NCBI GenBank assembly: GCA_029858165.1
Contig: JAOUFO010000067.1
Coordinates: 1 to 8,323, forward strand
DNA: 8,323 bases
Origin: Deltaproteobacteria bacterium
GTDB taxonomy: Bacteria > SAR324 > JACQKK01
Direction: 5' to 3'
Under the pieces are notes generated by a model that was not told where the DNA came from, did no database searches, and was given only the letters and a program-made list of their open reading frames with translations. The translations under genes and the position numbers were made by a program. Of this stretch, positions 5,460 to 8,323 are shown piece after piece (the stretch's first letter is position 1; each line of letters opens with the position of its first letter).

Positions 5460-6341
5460 ATGAACCAGAAAACCTTAAAGCAAAGCTGTGAAATCCGTGG
5501 CAAAGGGCTGCACTCCGGCAAGGAGGCCCACATCACCCTTCTTCCCGCCCCGGCAAACCACGGCATTGTGTTCCGGTTGTCCCAACAGGGCCGTCAATTG
5601 GATATTCCCGCTTCCGCCGATTGTGTGACCCGCACCATGTTAAGCACCAACCTGGGCCGGGACGGCCTGGAGGTGCGCACCGTGGAGCATTTGATGAGCG
5701 CCTTGACCGGCATGGAGATTGACAACGCCATGGTGGTGGTGGATGGCTGTGAAGTGCCGGTGATGGACGGCAGCGCCGAGCCTTTCGCCCGGCATATCCA
5801 ACAGGCGGGGATTAAAACCCAGTCTGCCCCCCGCCGTTATTTACGGGTATTGGAGCCGCTGGAACTGATTGAAAACGACAAGAAAGCCGGGTTGTACCCT
5901 TCTGCCACACCGGTGTATTCCTTTCATATAGATTTCACCCATCCTGCCATTCAGATACAATCCCATTCCATTGCCCTGACCCCCAAAACCTTTATGGACC
6001 AGGTGGCCCGTGCCCGCACCTTTGGCTTTGAGGAAGACCTGCACAATCTGCAAAACCAGGGGTTGGCCTTGGGCGCCGGTTTGGACAACGCCGTGGCTTT
6101 GGGCCGGGACGGAACGGTGTTAAACCAGGATGGTCTGCGCTACCCGGATGAATTTGTACGCCACAAACTGCTGGATGCCATCGGGGACCTGGCCTTGGGT
6201 GGAATGGCCCTGCTGGCGGAATACCGGGGGGTTAAATCGGGCCATGCCCTTAACCTCAAGCTGATCCAGACTCTGGCCGCCCAACCGGAAAAATGGGAAA
6301 TTGTCACCCCCATGGGATTCCCCCAATCCCAGGCCGGGTGA
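5460..6341 (+). CDS. lpxC: UDP-3-O-acyl-N-acetylglucosamine deacetylase LpxC
   Basis: Zinc-dependent cytoplasmic deacetylase that carries out the committed step of lipid A synthesis, so the organism makes LPS or at least lipid A. The 293-aa length is close to that of other LpxC proteins. Zinc ligands are His77 (in TVEHLMSAL), His235 and Asp239 (in VRHKLLDAIGDL). Glu76 is the general base and His262 (KSGHALN) the catalytic histidine. GKGLHSGK (14-21), DGSAEPF (103-109) and ARTFGF (185-190) are further family motifs. The N-terminus MNQKTLKQSC aligns with normal LpxC starts, so ATG 5460 is right. No ATG, GTG or TTG lies upstream in frame before the stop at 5358-5360, and no Shine-Dalgarno is visible. 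The usual cell-division neighbours (ftsZ, ftsA) are absent; instead the gene follows a non-coding spacer holding repeats. Confidence 0.97.
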   Translation: MNQKTLKQSCEIRGKGLHSGKEAHITLLPAPANHGIVFRLSQQGRQLDIPASADCVTRTMLSTNLGRDGLEVRTVEHLMSALTGMEIDNAMVVVDGCEVPVMDGSAEPFARHIQQAGIKTQSAPRRYLRVLEPLELIENDKKAGLYPSATPVYSFHIDFTHPAIQIQSHSIALTPKTFMDQVARARTFGFEEDLHNLQNQGLALGAGLDNAVALGRDGTVLNQDGLRYPDEFVRHKLLDAIGDLALGGMALLAEYRGVKSGHALNLKLIQTLAAQPEKWEIVTPMGFPQSQAG

Positions 6342-6666
6342 TCCACCCTCCGCAACGTACAAAACCCCCCGGCCGTTGCCACTGATTCATTTCGGCGATA
6401 TATCCTGCCCAGCATGCCGGTTTGCCCGGGTTCCCCCTCGCTTCTCCCGCAGAAAACAGCCATCCTCCTTACCGGATTTTATCGGGCTTCCCTCCCTGAC
6501 GCTGGAGGGGGCGGGTTCCAGGTTCTGATTTTCGCGCCCGGTTTCGGTGTTTTGTCCGGGGCCTGTTTTTCCGGCAGGTCCCATATTTAAACTGGTCAGA
6601 CCGCCCAGGGGTTGGGTATGATTCTTCATAAAACCGGTTCTTTATATTCCTTTCAAAAGAAAACCC
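6342..6666. other. 325-nt spacer between lpxC and the 390-aa gene
   Basis: No credible gene on either strand. A weak hairpin CCCTCC (6490-6495) with GGAGGG (6504-6509), 8-nt loop and no T tract, lies in the middle. AACCGGTT (6632-6639) is an 8-bp palindrome followed by TATATT (6643-6648), which could be a -10 element for the downstream gene, but no matching -35 stands at the right distance. Confidence 0.6.
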
Positions 6667-7839
6667 ATGCCTCTGGAATCTCAAAACGTTGGGAACTACC
6701 TGGATGAAAAACCCAAAGAAGCCGTGTTGCGGGCTTTGCGGGCGTTGGTGGCCCCCTTGCAGGACACCTGGGGATTTCCGGGCCGGTTTCAGGAAAAAGC
6801 CATTCCGGAAATCCTCCGGTTGAGCGCCCCCTATCTGGATGAAATGGAGGCCGCGCAGGCAGCCCAAAAAGTGCTGATGGTGGTGAAGTCCCTAAGAGGC
6901 CTTCATTTTCGGTTTGTGTTTGACCCGGCCGGGTTGCAGCAGTTGAGCAAAAAACTGGAACCCGGCGCCCATACCGCCTTTCAGCAAGGGTGCCTGTGGC
7001 TGGCTATTCGGTTGCAACAGACGGCTATTTTGTATCTGGCTTCCCAAGAAGGCAAAATGGTTTACGAAAAACTGCTGGGGGAACTGGAAAAACAGAAAGG
7101 GAGCCTTTCGGCTTTGTTGGGGCAGGCGGGGCAGAATTCCGTGGAAAAAGTGGATGGGCGGCTGACCGAAATAGCCATGGGTTTGTGGAAGGGAGGGAAA
7201 AGCAGGTTTTTTCCCGCCGTCCTGGCGGAATATCTGTTGGAGCGGGTGCGCCGGGCGGCCCGGCGGGTGCCGTCGGTGCATTCCTCCATCGGGGATGAAA
7301 TGGACAGCTCCCCCTTGGAAAAACGGGTGTTTGCCCTGCTGGAAGAGACGGTCACCCAGGCGGAACTTTTTGACGCAAAACACCATTTTTCCACCTGTTC
7401 GGACCCGCGGAAGCAGGAAATCTACACCACTCTGCGGCATAGTCTGGCCCGATCCATCACGACTCTGGCCCCCACCGCCCCCCTTGGCTTTGAGCCTTTC
7501 TGCCAGGGGGTGGAAGCACTGGCGTTTCCCTATCCGGCCAGAATTGAATGGGGCCGTCCCCTGCTGAAGTCTTTGTACAACACCTCCCGGGAGGCTCTTA
7601 CCTTCTCTGATTGCCCCACCCCGAATTCGGTCAACCAGCGGTTTCAGAAGCTGGCGATGGAAAAAACGGTCAATCCTCTGGCCCTGGCCCTCAGCCGGGA
7701 GTTTGCCCTGGCGGCCCTGGCCGGGTTTTCGGCGGACAAGCTGGATGTGGCTGAGGTGGAGCTGACCGGGTTGGACCTGGTGGGGGAGTTTGGCTGGCCC
7801 GCCTCCCTGGAGGATTTGCTGATCCGTCTGCAAGGTTGA
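6667..7839 (+). CDS. Hypothetical protein, 390 aa, predominantly helical
   Basis: I do not recognise this family. The protein has no signal peptide and no long hydrophobic segment, so it is probably cytoplasmic. It reads as mostly alpha-helical: amphipathic stretches such as EAVLRALRALVAPLQ (19-33), YEKLLGELEKQKGSLSALLG (about 128-147) and a basic segment LLERVRRAARRVPSVHSSIG (about 192-211). Scattered Cys and His do not form an obvious metal site. No P-loop, HD or helix-turn-helix signature is visible. Codon use and GC are like those of the neighbours, and the frame is open with G/C-rich third positions throughout, so it is a real gene. ATG 6667 has only a weak A-rich upstream (AAAAGAAAA). 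It converges on the toxin gene with a 20-nt gap. No function is proposed. Confidence 0.85.
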   Translation: MPLESQNVGNYLDEKPKEAVLRALRALVAPLQDTWGFPGRFQEKAIPEILRLSAPYLDEMEAAQAAQKVLMVVKSLRGLHFRFVFDPAGLQQLSKKLEPGAHTAFQQGCLWLAIRLQQTAILYLASQEGKMVYEKLLGELEKQKGSLSALLGQAGQNSVEKVDGRLTEIAMGLWKGGKSRFFPAVLAEYLLERVRRAARRVPSVHSSIGDEMDSSPLEKRVFALLEETVTQAELFDAKHHFSTCSDPRKQEIYTTLRHSLARSITTLAPTAPLGFEPFCQGVEALAFPYPARIEWGRPLLKSLYNTSREALTFSDCPTPNSVNQRFQKLAMEKTVNPLALALSREFALAALAGFSADKLDVAEVELTGLDLVGEFGWPASLEDLLIRLQG

Positions 7840-7842
7840 TGG

Positions 7843-7854
7843 CTCCCCGGGGAG
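7843..7854. terminator. Short GC palindrome in the convergent gap
   Basis: CTCCCCGGGGAG is a perfect 12-bp palindrome in the 20-nt gap between two convergent genes. A hairpin would have only 4 bp around a 4-nt loop and no T tract, so a bidirectional terminator role is only a suggestion from its position. Confidence 0.2.
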
Positions 7855-7859
7855 GGGGG

Positions 7860-8135
7860 TTAATACACGGAATCATGACTTCCCACATGGACCGGAATGA
7901 TTTCCCGGTCGGCAATCACCATTTCAAAGGTGATGCGGTTGGACAGGTTGATGGAAACCGAATACAGCCCCTGCGACCGGCCGCTTAAACCATGCAACCG
8001 CAGGGAAGGGTGATGGGGATTGGCTTCCAGCAGTTGCAGCGTTTTGAGATATTGCGGTTTTAATTGAGGATGTCGTTGAAGAAAATGCCGGGCGCGCCGG
8101 TTGTATTGGTCTGTAAACACCAGGGTATAGCTCAT
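7860..8135 (-). CDS. Type II toxin, RelE/ParE/YafQ-like
   Basis: A 91-aa protein with the layout of the RelE/ParE superfamily: an N-terminal strand (YTLVFTDQY), helices rich in basic residues (RRARHFLQRHPQLKPQYLKTLQLLEANP), then HPSLRLHGLSG (42-52), GLYSVSINLSNRI (56-68) and a C-terminal IIPVHVGSHDSVY (79-91). The HPSLRLH...LYSVSINLSNRI...GxHDxVY pattern is what I know from plasmid-stabilisation or YafQ-type toxins, which usually cleave mRNA on the ribosome; ParE-type gyrase poisons share the fold, so the target is not certain. Candidate active residues are His48, Arg67 and His87, by position only. Its ATG overlaps the stop of the upstream antitoxin in ATGA, indicating translational coupling. 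No promoter is visible because the operon start is outside the window. Confidence 0.85.
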   Translation of the reverse strand: MSYTLVFTDQYNRRARHFLQRHPQLKPQYLKTLQLLEANPHHPSLRLHGLSGRSQGLYSVSINLSNRITFEMVIADREIIPVHVGSHDSVY

Positions 8136-8323
8136 GGGGCTTCATCCAATCGGGCCACATGGGCCTCGGCGGATTCTCTCACGGTGCGGCCAGCCGCCAT
8201 ATCCGAACGGGTTTCGGCCAGGGCGGCTTCCAACTCGCAGGTACGCAGGTATTGGTAATGAGCGATATCCATCACCACAAAGCGGTCTTTCCCCCGCACG
8301 GTGATTACGGCTTCCGGCTGCCG
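8132..8323 (-). CDS. Phd/YefM-like antitoxin (N-terminus beyond window edge)
   Basis: The minus-strand frame is open from the right edge to TGA at 8132-8134, giving 63 residues: RQPEAVITVRGKDRFVVMD at the start, then IAHYQYLRTCELEAALAETR, and an acidic tail ending VARLDEAP. The pattern of a beta-rich DNA-binding part (xxPxxITxRGKxxxVVMD) followed by a helical toxin-binding tail matches Phd/YefM antitoxins. These bind their own promoter and neutralise the cognate toxin, and the tail is the toxin-binding part. About 20 N-terminal residues and the start codon are outside the window. The stop overlaps the toxin's ATG by 4 nt (ATGA), the usual antitoxin-first arrangement. Confidence 0.82.
   Translation of the reverse strand, partial: RQPEAVITVRGKDRFVVMDIAHYQYLRTCELEAALAETRSDMAAGRTVRESAEAHVARLDEAP

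Noticed and set aside
6892..7833. Minus-strand open frame (313 codons) opposite the 390-aa gene
   Set aside because: Gly/Gln/Arg/Pro-rich composition without protein-like patterning. The plus-strand frame has balanced composition and helical patterning, so it is the better gene, though neither is recognised.

Overview
The window looks like a chromosomal stretch of a Gram-negative bacterium. It carries lpxC (lipid A synthesis), a periplasmic copper nitrite reductase with a signal peptide, and a probable lipoprotein start. The DNA is GC-rich, with strong G/C preference at third codon positions and many runs of G or C. The genes are housekeeping and accessory genes with little operon structure. 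I suspect a deep-branching proteobacterium, possibly Magnetococcia-like, from the general look of the G-rich intergenic DNA. That assignment is a weak impression and not something I can prove from the sequence.

Left part (1-1525): on the minus strand there is a probable N-terminal fragment of a lipoprotein running off the left edge (it contains a 10-G tract). It is preceded by a G-rich hairpin that probably ends transcription of nirK. nirK is an AniA-like copper nitrite reductase with all copper ligands and both catalytic residues present. A 183-nt divergent spacer separates nirK from miaA and carries a CRP/FNR-type palindrome.

Middle part (1526-4723): on the plus strand lie miaA (tRNA dimethylallyltransferase), a 129-aa protein of unknown function, and a 547-aa SLC13/DASS-type dicarboxylate or sulfate transporter with both SNT and both TPPN signature motifs. 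The miaA-hypothetical gap contains two inverted repeats that overlap and so cannot both form.

Intergenic region (4724-5459): 736 nt with no convincing gene, but with the most structure in the window. A tandem array of 26-bp palindromes (4795-4887) looks like an operator cluster. Right beside it is a roughly 228-bp element bounded by 14-bp perfect inverted repeats resembling IS5-family ends, i.e. a MITE-like non-autonomous element (about 4914-5141).

Right part (5460-8323): lpxC, a 325-nt spacer, a 390-aa helical protein I do not recognise, and then on the minus strand a type II toxin-antitoxin pair. The pair is a Phd/YefM-like antitoxin, truncated by the window edge, overlapping by 4 nt a RelE/ParE/YafQ-like toxin. 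No CRISPR array, tRNA or rRNA gene was seen. The best leads for something undescribed are the palindrome array with its neighbouring MITE-like element, and the two unknown proteins.
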